Assembly (NCBI GenBank): GCA_964036665.1
Contig: OZ038526.1
Span: forward strand, 34,348,001-34,412,000
DNA from: Gordius sp. MW1
Taxonomy: Eukaryota > Nematomorpha > Gordioida > Gordea > Gordiidae
DNA length: 64,000 nt
Direction: 5' to 3'
The notes beneath the pieces were generated by a model, which saw only the letters and a program-made list of their open reading frames with translations, was not told the origin of the DNA and made no database searches. The translations under genes were made by a program, and so were the position numbers. The stretch's first letter is position 1. Each line of letters starts with the position of its first letter. This document shows positions 22,584-33,900 of this stretch, piece after piece.

Positions 22584-23326
22584 CTAACGCTGGGTAGGGG
22601 CCGCGCTCTTCTTGAAGTTGCGGCTCTTCGTGCCGCCTTTTCCCCTGCCAGCGCTCGGAAAAAACTGCCTTTTAGCCTGCCGGGACACTTCCACATCGGA
22701 CATTTTCATATCCTTGAGCCACGATGCATCCGTTCTTGTGGCAATTGCCCAATTAAATCGGATTGCTAGGCATAGGGTTTTGAGTTGGTCGTCCACTGGG
22801 ATCAGTGCTTCAATTGGCATATCCGGTTTCATTAATTTGGCTGTATGCAAGGCGTATTTTGCTTCGTGCTTGTCTCTTTTCGCAACGCGAGCCTCCGGGT
22901 CCATTGTCAGATCTTCCAGCCCTTTGATATGAAGTTTTATATCGTCCCATACCGACTGGGACGTACGCGGAGGCTCTGGGGCTGGTAAGATTTGGACTGT
23001 CGCCGGCATCGTGCCGGATGCTTGGGAAGCCCCGGCAACGGAGTGCGACTTCCTGCATTAATTGACATCCTTTCCAACATTTGGATTACTGATTCGTTCG
23101 TCATACGCATTAGCGCATTCTCCGCCATCATCATCTCTTGATTCCTTGTGAGTCTTTCAAGTATTTCTTCCATTTTGGTATTTCCCGTTAGTGTTGTGTC
23201 CGCCGGTGGTGTTATGTCTCCTCTGGGTGCTCTTTCGAAGTTAAGATTACGAACAGCTCCTTCAATGAATCTTGTTGTTCGGATTGATCTTGGAGTTGTT
23301 TCCGATTGTGACCTAGTGATGGGCAT
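22584..23326 (-). pseudogene. Gag-like ORF1, DIRS-like element copy 2
   Basis: Same protein as 18769-19509. The N-terminal frame (23326-22937) reads through the position where copy 1 has a stop, but a 1-bp deletion in the CCGGGGCTTCCCAAG stretch near 23033 shifts the frame. The rest is encoded in the frame 23009-22584 and ends in KSRNFKKSAAPTQR. The coiled-coil segment is conserved. The lesion differs from that of copy 1, so the two copies were inactivated independently. Confidence 0.7.
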
Positions 23327-23366
23327 ACAATATATAAACTAACAACGGAAAGGGACCAGGGACAAT

Positions 23367-23504
23367 AATTTTTAGGAGGTTACTAGGTAAAAATGGGGAA
23401 AAGTGGATAGGAAGTTGCGGAGGGCTGAAAGGTGGAAGGGGAGAAACGAACAAATGAGCCCTCCGGCAATTGGCGTGTCTTTTATAGCAAAAAGTCACGT
23501 GATG
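23367..23504 (-). repeat. Terminal repeat of retroelement copy 2
   Basis: 138 bp, reverse complement of 18591-18728; contains TATAGCAA where the other copies have the TATAAAAG box region. Confidence 0.85.
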
Positions 23505-23536
23505 GCCCCCCCCCCCCTCCCCTTGGCTACGCCCAT

Positions 23537-24023
23537 CTTTACTCCTTTTAACTTTCATTCCTACCTTATTGTCATTGCAAAGTTGCATTTGTAGTTCAAA
23601 ACGTATAATGGAAAACTTCAAATTGTTCCTTTTTCTCAGACATTGTCTAATTATTTGTAGGGGATGCAACAATAAGGGACATAAGTCCTGAGGCTTAATC
23701 TTTTTGAAGCAGTACTGAAAAGTCATTAATTTTTCCATGCTCAGTAATCGCTAAATGTAAATTAATTTTTATATAAGAATTTAGGTAATCCATTTAATTT
23801 AAAAGGGAAGAATTTTAATTATCACTATTTTTTTTTCTTGTGTGTATAGATAAAACAAGATAAGGTTTTTAAATTTGACTCATAAACCATTAATTGCGTT
23901 TGCTTTATTCAACTAAAGGCATAAGTCTCAATTTTAGATAGTGGTTATTAGGAGCTTTCGGCAAGTGAGAATATATTCAGCAAGGTAGTTAAAATGCCTT
24001 TTCAATGCATTTAGCTCATAATT
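23537..24023. other. Spacer, nothing recognised
   Basis: AT-rich, no open frame of note and no repeat identified. Confidence 0.4.
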
Positions 24024-24540
24024 ATGTGTAATAGTGTTGTAAAAAACCAAGGTTTTAGATTGGTCGCCTGCAAGGGTTAGCGTTTTTTCCCACCAAACCC
24101 TTTCAGTGTTAGGTGAATTTTTTTGGTTCACCCTTGGTGTTTGGCGTTTTTTACACCCATACACCAAGAGTGTTTGGGTGAAATTTTTTGGTTCACCCTT
24201 GGTGTATTGGCGCTTTTCACACCCATACACCAAGGGTGTTTGGGTGAAATATTTTGGTTCACCCTTGGTGTATTGGCGCCTTTCACACCCATACACCTTT
24301 GGTAACCTTTTGGTTTGGTTTTGGTCGTTTTGGGTTGTGTATGGAAATATGTGAAGTTTTTATAATTTTTGTATTTATTAGTTATTTATTTTTGTAATGA
24401 ACTTTTATTGATGGGAAATATGAAATGACGTCACTAAGTGGAAAGTATCATACTTGCTAGTTATAATCAACCTATAATTTGTTCCAATTGGTATGCGATG
24501 CATCATTCATGCAGATCATTAAAGGTGTATTATGAAAATA

Positions 24541-25690
24541 TTTTTTCACCTGTTAATTGTGAAACAGGTGACAAATGTCAAAATCTTTAATATCTATTGA
24601 AATGAATATTTTTTTTTGAAAATTGGTTCATTATATGACTAAAACAAGTTTTAAACTCAAAAATAATATTTTTTCACCTGTTCAATGTGAAACAGGTGAC
24701 AAATTCCAAAATCTTTAATATCTATTGAAATGAATATTTTTTTTGGAAATTGGTTGAATATATGACTAAAACAAGTTTTTAACTCGAAAATAATATTTTT
24801 TCACCTGTTAAATGTGAAACAGGGGACAAATTCCAAAATCTTTATTATCTATTGAAATGAATATTTTTTTTTGGAAATTGGTTGAATATATGACTAAAGC
24901 AATTTTTAGACTCGAAAAAAATATTTTTTCACCTGTTCAATGTGAAACAGGTGACAAATGTCAAAATCTTTAATATCTATTGAAATGAATATTTTTTTTT
25001 GGGAATTGGTTCATTATATGACTAAAACAAGTTTTAAACTCGAAAATAATATTTTTTCACCTGTTCAATGTGAAACAGGTGGCAAATTCCAAAATCTTTA
25101 ATATCTATTGAAATGAATATTTTTTTTTGGGAATTGGTTCATTATATGACGAAAACAAGTTTTAAACTCGAAAATAATATTTTTTCACCTGTTCAATGTG
25201 AAACAGGTGACAAATTCCAAAATCTTTAATATCTATTGAAATGAATATTTTTTTTTGAAAATTGGTTCATTATATGACTAAAACAAGTTTTAAACTCGAA
25301 AAAAATATTTTTTTACCTGTTCAATGTGAAACAGGTGACAAATGTCAAAATCTTTAATATCTATTGAAATGAATATTTTTTTTTGAAAATTGGTTCATTA
25401 TATGACTAAAACAAGTTTTAAACTCGAAAATAATATTTTTTCACCTGTTCAATGTGAAACAGGTGACAAATTCCAAAATCTTTAATATCTATTAAAATGA
25501 ATATTTTTTTTTGGAAATTGGTTCATTATATGACTAAAACAAGTTTTAAACTCGAAAATAATATTTTTTCACCTGTTCAATGTGAAACAGGTGACAAATT
25601 CCAAAATCTTTAATATCTATTGAAATGAATATTTTTTTTGGAAATTGGTTCATTATATGACTAAGATAAGTTTTAAACATGAAAAAAATA
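24541..25690 (+). repeat. 128-bp tandem array, left arm
   Basis: Nine units; CACCTG starts at 24547, 24675, 24802, 24930, 25058 and onwards about every 128 bp. Each unit has the small palindrome CACCTGTT-n-AACAGGTG and AATATCTATTGAAATGAATA. Confidence 0.9.
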
Positions 25691-26334
25691 TATATTGGAA
25701 GTTTTGAGGAGTTAGGTTTAGTCTACATTAACTTTTATAATGTTTTATTTTAACTGGCTTATTCTTAGATGTATATAAGTTGTATAAAATTTGTGGTCAG
25801 ACAAAAGGTGTCATAATCTTTAAATTGGGTCAATTCATTTATTTTCCGATATTTTGCACAAAGCAATATTGAAACAAGTAGCATTTATAGAAAAAAAGTC
25901 TAAATCATACAGGTAAAAAATCTAAATCTTTTAAGTAGATCTCAATTAAAATATTTCTTTTACGTTTCCATCTTTTAAGGCTTTATTTAGTCCCACTCAT
26001 TATAAACGTATAAAAGTTGTAGATCCTACAGATGAAAAGTGTCCGAATCTTTTTAATTGGCCTAAATACGATATGTAAATAAACGTCTTGGGGTCCTCAT
26101 GACTCGACCCAGAATATTCTAATTAAAAGATTTAGATTTTTTACCTGTATGATTTAGACTTTTTTTCTATAAATGCTACTTGTTTTAATATTGCTTTGTG
26201 CAAAATTTCGGAAAATAAATGAATTGACCCAATGTAAAGATTATGACAGGTTTTGTCTGACCACAAATTTTATACAACTTATATACGTCTTAGAATAAGC
26301 CAAAATGTAGATTAAACCTAACTCCTCAAAACTT

Positions 26335-27490
26335 CCAATATATTTAAAACTTGTTTTAGTCATATACTGAATCAATTTCCAAAAAAATATTCATTTCAAT
26401 AGATATTAAAGATTTTGGAATTTGTCACCTGTTTCACATTGAACAGGTGAAAAAATATTATTTTTATGTTTAAAACTTGTTTTAGTCATATAATGAACCA
26501 ATTTCCAAAAAAATATTCATTTCAATAGATAATAAAGATTTTAGAATTTGTCACCTGTTTCACATTGAACAGGTGAAAAAATATTATTTTCGAGTTTAAA
26601 ACTTGTTTTAGTCATATAGTGAACCAATTTTCAAAAAAAAATATTCATTTCAATAGATATTAAAGATTTTGACATGTGTCACCTGTTTCACATTGAACAG
26701 TTGAAAAAATATTTTTTTCGAGTTTAAAACTTGTGTTAGTCATATAGTGAACCAATTTTCAAAAAAAAATATTCATTTCAATAGATATTAAAGATTTTGG
26801 AATTTGTCACCTGTTTCACATTGAACAGGTGAAAAAATATTATTTTCGAGTTTAAAACTTGTTTTAGTCATATAATGAACCAATTTTCAAAAAAAAATAT
26901 TCATTTCAATAGATATTAAAGATTTTGACATTTGTCACCTGTTTCACATTGAACAGGTGAAAAAATATTATTTTTGAGTTTAAAACTTGTTTTAGTCATA
27001 TAATGATCCAATTCCCAAAAAAAAATATTCATTTCAATAGATATTAAAGATTTTGACATTTGTCACCTGTTTCACATTGAACAGGTGAAAAAATATTTTT
27101 TTCGAGTTTAAAAATTGTTTTAGTCATATAATGAACCAATTTCAAAAAAAAAATATTCATTTCAATAGATATTAAAGATTTTGACATTTGTCACCTGTTT
27201 CACATTGAACAGGTGAAAAAATATTTTTTTCGAGTTTAAAACTTGTTTTAGTCAAATAATGAACCAATTTCCAAAAAAAATATTCATTTCAATAGATATT
27301 AAAGATTTTGGAATTTGTCACCTGTTTCACATTTAACAGGTGAAAAAATATTATTTTCGAGTTTAAAACTTGTTTTAGTCATATAATGAACCAATTTTCA
27401 AAAAAAAATATTCATTTCAATAGATATTAAAGATTTTGACATTTGTCACCTGTTTCACAATTAACAGGTGAAAAAATATTTTCATAATAC
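26335..27490 (-). repeat. 128-bp tandem array, right arm
   Basis: Nine reverse-complement units matching the left arm, with CACCTGTTTCACAT near 26425, 26550, 26680, 26805, 26935, 27063, 27190, 27319 and 27447. Confidence 0.9.
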
Positions 27491-27968
27491 ACCTTTAATG
27501 ATCTGCATGAATGATGCATCGCATACCAATTGGAACAAATTATAGGTTGATTATAACTAGCAAGTATGATACTTTCCACTTAGTGACGTCATTTCATATT
27601 TCCCATCAATAAAAGTTCATTACAAAAATAAATAACTAATAAATACAAAAATTATAAAAACTTCACATATTTCCATACACAACCCAAAACGACCAAAACC
27701 AAACCAAAAGGTTACCAAAGGTGTATGGGTGTGAAAGGCGCCAATACACCAAGGGTAAACCAAAAAATTTGTGAAAAGCGCCAATACACCAAGGGTGAAC
27801 CAAAAAAATTCACCTAACACTGAAAGGGTTTGGCGTAATTTATACACCAATTACCAAGCTTGGCAACACGCTGGGAAAAACCAGCCAGCCGTTTTTACAA
27901 CACTAATGTGTATGCGGCCTATGAAATTGTTACTAATTGTCAGGTTCTAAGTATTTACACTTGAAAGC

Positions 27969-30900
27969 ATGGTCAAGAAATTTTTCAGTAATTCATTAAC
28001 ATATATGCTTTTATATCTTATTAGAAAAACAGAGTAAGCGAATGAGCTGCAGTCTGAAATATAAAATCCGCCATAAGGTTTATATTTACAAACTATTTTT
28101 ATATGTCTCAGGTCTCAGAACATAATAAAAAAATTAAAAAGATCGGAAATCTTAAGAATAAAAAGCAAAGTAATTGATTTAATTTTTAAATATTATTGCA
28201 CATATATTACTTCAGATAAAAAGAAACAGCAATTTAATATTCCTAATTCTTTTCCATTTAAAGATCAACTCCTACAGCAAGCCATTGACATTAAGGCACA
28301 GGTAATAATTATCCTTAAAATAAGCCATATATCATGTGTTTTTTAAATTAATATCTTGTTACTATTTTTAATTAGAAACTTTTGGAAAAAAAGCAAAAGG
28401 TTCTAGATAGAAGAGAGAGAAAAAATACAAATAATAATCCTATAACTAAAATGGAAGAAGATTCCCTTACAAATAATTTTATTAATAAAACACATAATAA
28501 TGACACTTATGTTGAGACTAATGAAGAAAGTTTTAGCAATCCTAATTTTAAATCTTTCAAAGGAGTTTTGAAACAAGTATGTGGCACTAATATTATATTT
28601 GATATATATATCATCTATAAAACATACATACATTTTGTAAAATTATATCTTAATATTTTCAATTTTATTTTTTTATTTCATATCATCTTATACAAAATTA
28701 ACTTAAATATATAGGTTATATCAGAATCTAACGTAATATTACTAGTGATTGATGCTAGAGATCCATTAGGCACTTGTTGTTTAGATATCAATAAATTTAT
28801 ACCACAATTACAAAACCTTGGCAAACGCCTTGTCTTGCTATCAAATAAAATAGGTATGCAACATAAATCTTGAATGCATATTACCATATTTAGAATATCT
28901 TAGTCTCAATAATTTTTATTATAATTTGTTGAATTACTAATGAAATATAATATTTAATTTGTAGATTTGGTGCCTCATGAGAATGCTATGGCATGGGTAA
29001 AACATTTAAGAAGTTTTGCACCCACGATTCCTTTTAAATCATCGGTCCAAGCTCAACACAATAATTTAGTAATGATTTTTACCCATGTATTTTTATATGA
29101 TTATTACAACTAAACCATGTCAAATCAATATCTCAAATTGGTTGTCTTTTTATTGATATTTTTTTATATCAGATCAAATTTGTTATAATTAATATTTAAC
29201 TTAAAATTAAAGTTTTTTACAGATGTATAATTATCTTAAATGAAGGCTCAAAGTTATAATGAGTATATTTCTAACTAACTTATCTCATTTGATGCATAAT
29301 AGACATGACTTTTTATAGAATGTTATTTAATAAATATGTTACTATACTAATTTATCAGCTGATTTTTACACTTAATTTGACACAAAAATTCATTAAATTT
29401 ACAATGCAAAATGGTTAATTTTATATGTCAAATCTGTTCATATAAATACTTGAATACACTTGTTTCGCAATATCCTTTTTTACTAATTAATATAGGGAAC
29501 CAGTGGACATACAGGTTCAAGTTCAGCTTTCGGCCGAGAACATCTCGTGAAGTTATTAAGCAACTATTGCCGTAGCAATCATAAAACTCGTTCATGCATA
29601 ACCGTTGGAGTTATTGGTAAATGCAAAGTTTTAACAATTCTAATCTGTTGAAATGATGTAAAATTACAAGTTAACTATGGAAGGAGATTTAACAAAAAAT
29701 TTGTCTTTGCAAAGGAGTTAATATCTCTTGTTTTGCTTAATTTTTTGCTTTGATTCCATTTACCAAGGCTTTAAAAACTATTCTAGGTATAATTTTGAAA
29801 TTTGTTTACATTGCTTAACACACCCGAGCATGAATTTGGCTCTTTAAACGTCCATAACTTAAAAAGTATTTGAATGATTCCTCATCAAAAATTCGCCAAT
29901 TCTGAGATGGTCGGTCAAAAAAGTTATTTATCTTGGAATGGCCCTTATAATAATTAGTTGTTGAGTATGGCGTGCTTGGCTTCACCATTTATTGGCTTTT
30001 TTATTAAACACAATTACAACATACCAATTTTTAATTTGAAACTATAATTATTATTTGAGATTTTAAAATAAAGTATAAAAAATGAATTTTTTGTTGTGAA
30101 CAATTGGTAGAAAATGTTACATCATTAGTTATATCCACTCTAAAAAGCCTAAAAATAAGTTGAAATCAGTTTTATACATATATATTTAACTGCTGATTGT
30201 AGAATCCTACAAATTTGATATTTAAACCCTTACCAAACTTTAAATTTAATTTAGAATTTTGGCCAGAACTGTGAATTTAAACTGATACAAAATTTTCAAC
30301 ACCCAACTCTACATTTAGAAATTGCAACCTTTAGCAAGGTTTCTTTAACATTCTAAAACCTTGACTATTACTAAATTTTTGAAATACCTTTGTAAGATAT
30401 AAAGTTTTGTCCATCAGCAAGGGAGTTTTTGGCCACTCTGCAAGTCTTAAACCATCTGAATATTTTAACTTTAAAAAGTGATAGGGGATTAATTTTTAGT
30501 ATTTTTTTAATCAAATTTGTGAAATTACATATTATTGATTCAACATTATATTTATTTTATAACATTAGGCATGCCAAACGTTGGCAAAAGTAGTGTTATC
30601 AATAGCCTCAAACGTAAAAAAGTTTGCGAACAAGGATCTGTCCCTGGCATAACCAAGTATGTTTTTTTCCCCTGATAAATAGAGTGTCTTCCTTATTTTA
30701 TACATTTCAATATTTTTTTATAAATAATAATATGCCATCATATGGGCAACTGACTTTTAGGATGTGAAATGGCTTTAAATTTTACTTTTTCTCTTGAAAC
30801 TTACATTATTTTTTTATAGAACTTTTAGTTTATTTCCATGCCTCCCTATATTTTTAGCAGTTTTCTTCTGTTGAAACTGGGGACAAGTCTATAAGATTTT

Positions 30901-33900
30901 AATAACATATACAACCGCCATGGCAGCTAAGTAAATGTTTTATAATGTAATGAGTGTTAACAAATAGCTAAAAATTTACTCGACTTTTAAATGACTAAGC
31001 CTCACACATAAATGACAAAGCTTAAATTTTCCACAATTTATATGCCGTTTTATTATCAGTGTTTAAGTTTGGCTTGGCCCGTTCCCTCAGGTTTAAAATG
31101 GTCAGAGCTGTTAATCGCACCTAAAAAACCGGTGCGGCACTCGCACCCGCACCAATTTTAACAAAGGTGCGCGCACTCGCACTCATTATTTTTTACACTC
31201 TATCTAAATTTTTAATATATTACAATGTTCAATTAAAAACTTTTATTATGCCGACTTAATATAATTATAAAAATAATAAAGATGCAGAAAAAACAATTAA
31301 AATAGCATTTTATTGACATTCATAATTAAAAGCATTTTGAGGTGACTATCTGTCAGGCTACCCCTTCTGTCGCTTAAGAGGCTGAATTGTGTCAATAACA
31401 AAATTCACCAATGCTTCTTCCCGATTTTTATCTTTAGTAAAATTTACAATGTTTTGGACAATTTTAGTTTTCTCATTTTCCTTTGTTAGATTTATCAATT
31501 CACTATTATGGTATCTCTGTATTATTTTTTACTTATTAAATCAAACTAAGTTCAAGATTACCTTTAGTCAAACTAAAACATGATCTTGATGAAGCCTTAA
31601 GTTTAACCTTGCATAAGAGACATTTCACCTCAAAATTCTGTTCATTATACTGATTATCTTTAAGTTAAACAGATTAGCATATTGTGAAAATGGAAAAGCT
31701 TTCATGCATGATGTGCTTGCTTCATTTATGCTTGATTCTATTCCCATAATAGCTTACTATGATAATAAATTATACCTTACAGTTACATTATTAAATCTTT
31801 AATATTTATAAAAAATATGCTTAGTAACAAGACAAATTATAATAATTTATTTATAATATTTGATGGACAATTCAATTATAAATAACAAAGTATTTTAGCA
31901 TGAAAGAGCAACCATAGAAATTAATATTTAAAAATATATTTTATAAATTATTATGTGATTAAACTTACGATAGCGATGAGAAGTTTAAAAGTGTTGGAAA
32001 TGAAATATCAAGATAGTAACGGCGGGTTAAAGTTTCCAAAAAACACTGAATAGAAATATTACAATATTGTTAATTGTTTATCCTAATTACCTGTCTGTTT
32101 TTGTTTTTCTAATTATACTTCAACTTCTATTGCAAAATTAATTATGATACACCAAAACGTTTTAAGCAATAATTGATAAAGGAAAGAGGCGAATAATATA
32201 CAATATGGCGGATATATTAATTAATTATATTGTATATCGATGTTAATTAAATTTCCCGCCTTGTTATCTCCTCCACCAGGAACATAAATGTATCTTTGAT
32301 GTTGTTTCACTACAATGTTAATTTCTGAGATATGCTATGCGATATATAAGAGAATGTCAAATATATTAATGGTAAAATTCTTAATGTGCGCAAAATAGGA
32401 GCGCAATTTCGCACGCCCACCGAGTGAATAAGGTGCGCGCACCCGCACTCGCTCTTGGTTTTAAAAAAGTGCGCGCACCAGCACGTCGCACCGCAAAACC
32501 GGTGCACGCACTTCGGTGTGCGCACCTTAACAGCTCTGAAAATGGTTATATCTTAAAATGAGCTTACCTTTTTTGATAAGCTTCAAAATATTATCTTATA
32601 TAAAACCCCATTTAACTTGTACATTTGAATTAGAAGTTAAAATAGAAGGCATTTGAGAATGGGCCTTGAATAGAGTCTTTTAAAGGTTAGACTTTTTGAG
32701 AATTTAATTTAAAAGAAGTTATTTAAAGTTAGACATATAAACAAAATCTAAAACTAGATTAAAAACTTTTTCTTATACAGGGCCACTTCTTCAAACACTA
32801 ATTCATCACAGACTCGCCCCTACCTGACCCAATGAAAGTTTTAACTTGTATAACACTGACCCAATTTTTTGGGTACCCAAGAATTTTATTCTTAATAATT
32901 GTCATAGCTATTGATAAGTGTTTTAAAATTATTTTATTATTTGATGAGCTTCATGTTTTTTCTGCTACAGGACACTCAAGAAGGTAAAAGTTTACAAGAA
33001 TTTGTTTCTCCTCGATAGCCCGGGAGTCATTGTAAACCATACGTCAACAGAAAATAGTGACGAAGATGAAAATCTGTGCATCGCCATGAAAAACGTCATT
33101 AGGGCAAGTTTTTATTCTGGCTTAACCGTTATTAATATTTTGCAAATAAAAAGGTATATATAAAAACAAAAAGATCAAATTGGTTTAATACAAAGATCTA
33201 TATTATTATCTTTCTAAAATGGGCAACGGTTTTGAAGTTGTATCGTACAACAAGAATTCCAAGGTGTTGTCTGAGTTAAATGACGCGAAAATCTAGATTA
33301 CGGAGAACGTTTTCCGATTTTTTAAAATGTAATAGCCTGTTTACCAAAGGTACCAGTAGAGTTGTTAAATTGCTAACTTGCTTCAAACTCCAGACGCGGG
33401 CACGCACACTGAGTTGCTTAATAAGCGCGTTAGCACAATCTGTGCTCGCTGTTTGGTGCATTAGGCAGAATATTAGCATATAAAAATGCTCGAGGGCCGA
33501 GCAGAAACTCGAGCAGATGCTAGCTGGAGTTGAAGCAAGAGCAATTTAACAACTCTAGGTACCAGAGCATGAGGCAAAAACGAGAATAAAAATATTTGGA
33601 AGCCAAAAGGGCAGAATATTTAGACGTTTTGAACTCTTTTTTGCGATGACGATGGGATAGTGATTACAATGAGAAGGAGCAAAAAAGTCGATACACGTTA
33701 AATTGGTAGCCTGCTAGCAAATATAATGCAAAGTTGTTGGTGAAAGATCAGTTTTATTATAAAGTTGCAGGTTTTCATTGTGTAGCTTAAGTCGTCAGTA
33801 AGACCGATCGCATCAAAGATAAATTTAAAGTTGTGCATTATTTGCATTTTAAAGTGGTTCTGATCATTAAAACACTATAACGGATTTTCTCTCTCAAAAA

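Larger units (their letters stand above)
21590..23504 (-). mobile_element. DIRS-like retroelement copy 2, inverted and 3'-truncated
   Basis: Reverse-complement copy of 18591 to about 20500. It starts at its 138-bp repeat (23504-23367) and stops within RT just after the YLDD box, lacking RNase H and the 3' repeat. Copies 1 and 2 face each other, so the pair has inverted ends. Confidence 0.85.
18452..23536. mobile_element. hAT-type MITE split by a retroelement pair
   Basis: The left end CATGGGCGTAGCCAGG at 18452 and right end GGCTACGCCCAT ending at 23536 are inverted. The left half (to about 18588) matches the intact small element at 44644-44802, including GCAAAACATAA and ATTTTTTCG. The two halves are separated at a G/C run by the DIRS-like dimer 18591-23504. 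A clear target duplication was not seen. Confidence 0.6.
24032..27905. mobile_element. 3.9-kb palindromic hAT-like element
   Basis: The ends TAGTGTTGTAAAAA and TTTTTACAACACTA are inverted, flanked by ATGTGTAA (24024-24031) and ATGTGTAT (27906-27913), 7 of 8 matching, as for an 8-bp hAT target duplication. Both arms hold, from outside in, a 67-bp minisatellite (GGTTCACCCTTGGTGTA), a unique stretch with CATGCAGATCATTAAAGG, nine 128-bp units, and a segment around TATAGAAAAAAAGTC. Only about 160 bp at the centre (near 25950-26110) is unpaired. No transposase frame was found. Small MITEs with the same ends lie at 33974 and 35124. Confidence 0.85.

Noticed and set aside
24106..24354. Repetitive frames with TPIHQG peptides
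   Set aside because: Translations of the 67-bp minisatellite in the palindromic element.
24541..27490. Regular 128-bp repeats with internal palindrome, superficially CRISPR-like
   Set aside because: Units are tandem without unique spacers, and the sequence is a eukaryotic genome; it is a transposon-borne satellite.
33276..33483. Open frames on both strands inside GNL3 intron 10
   Set aside because: They mostly coincide with a 201-bp hAT MITE and have no family resemblance.
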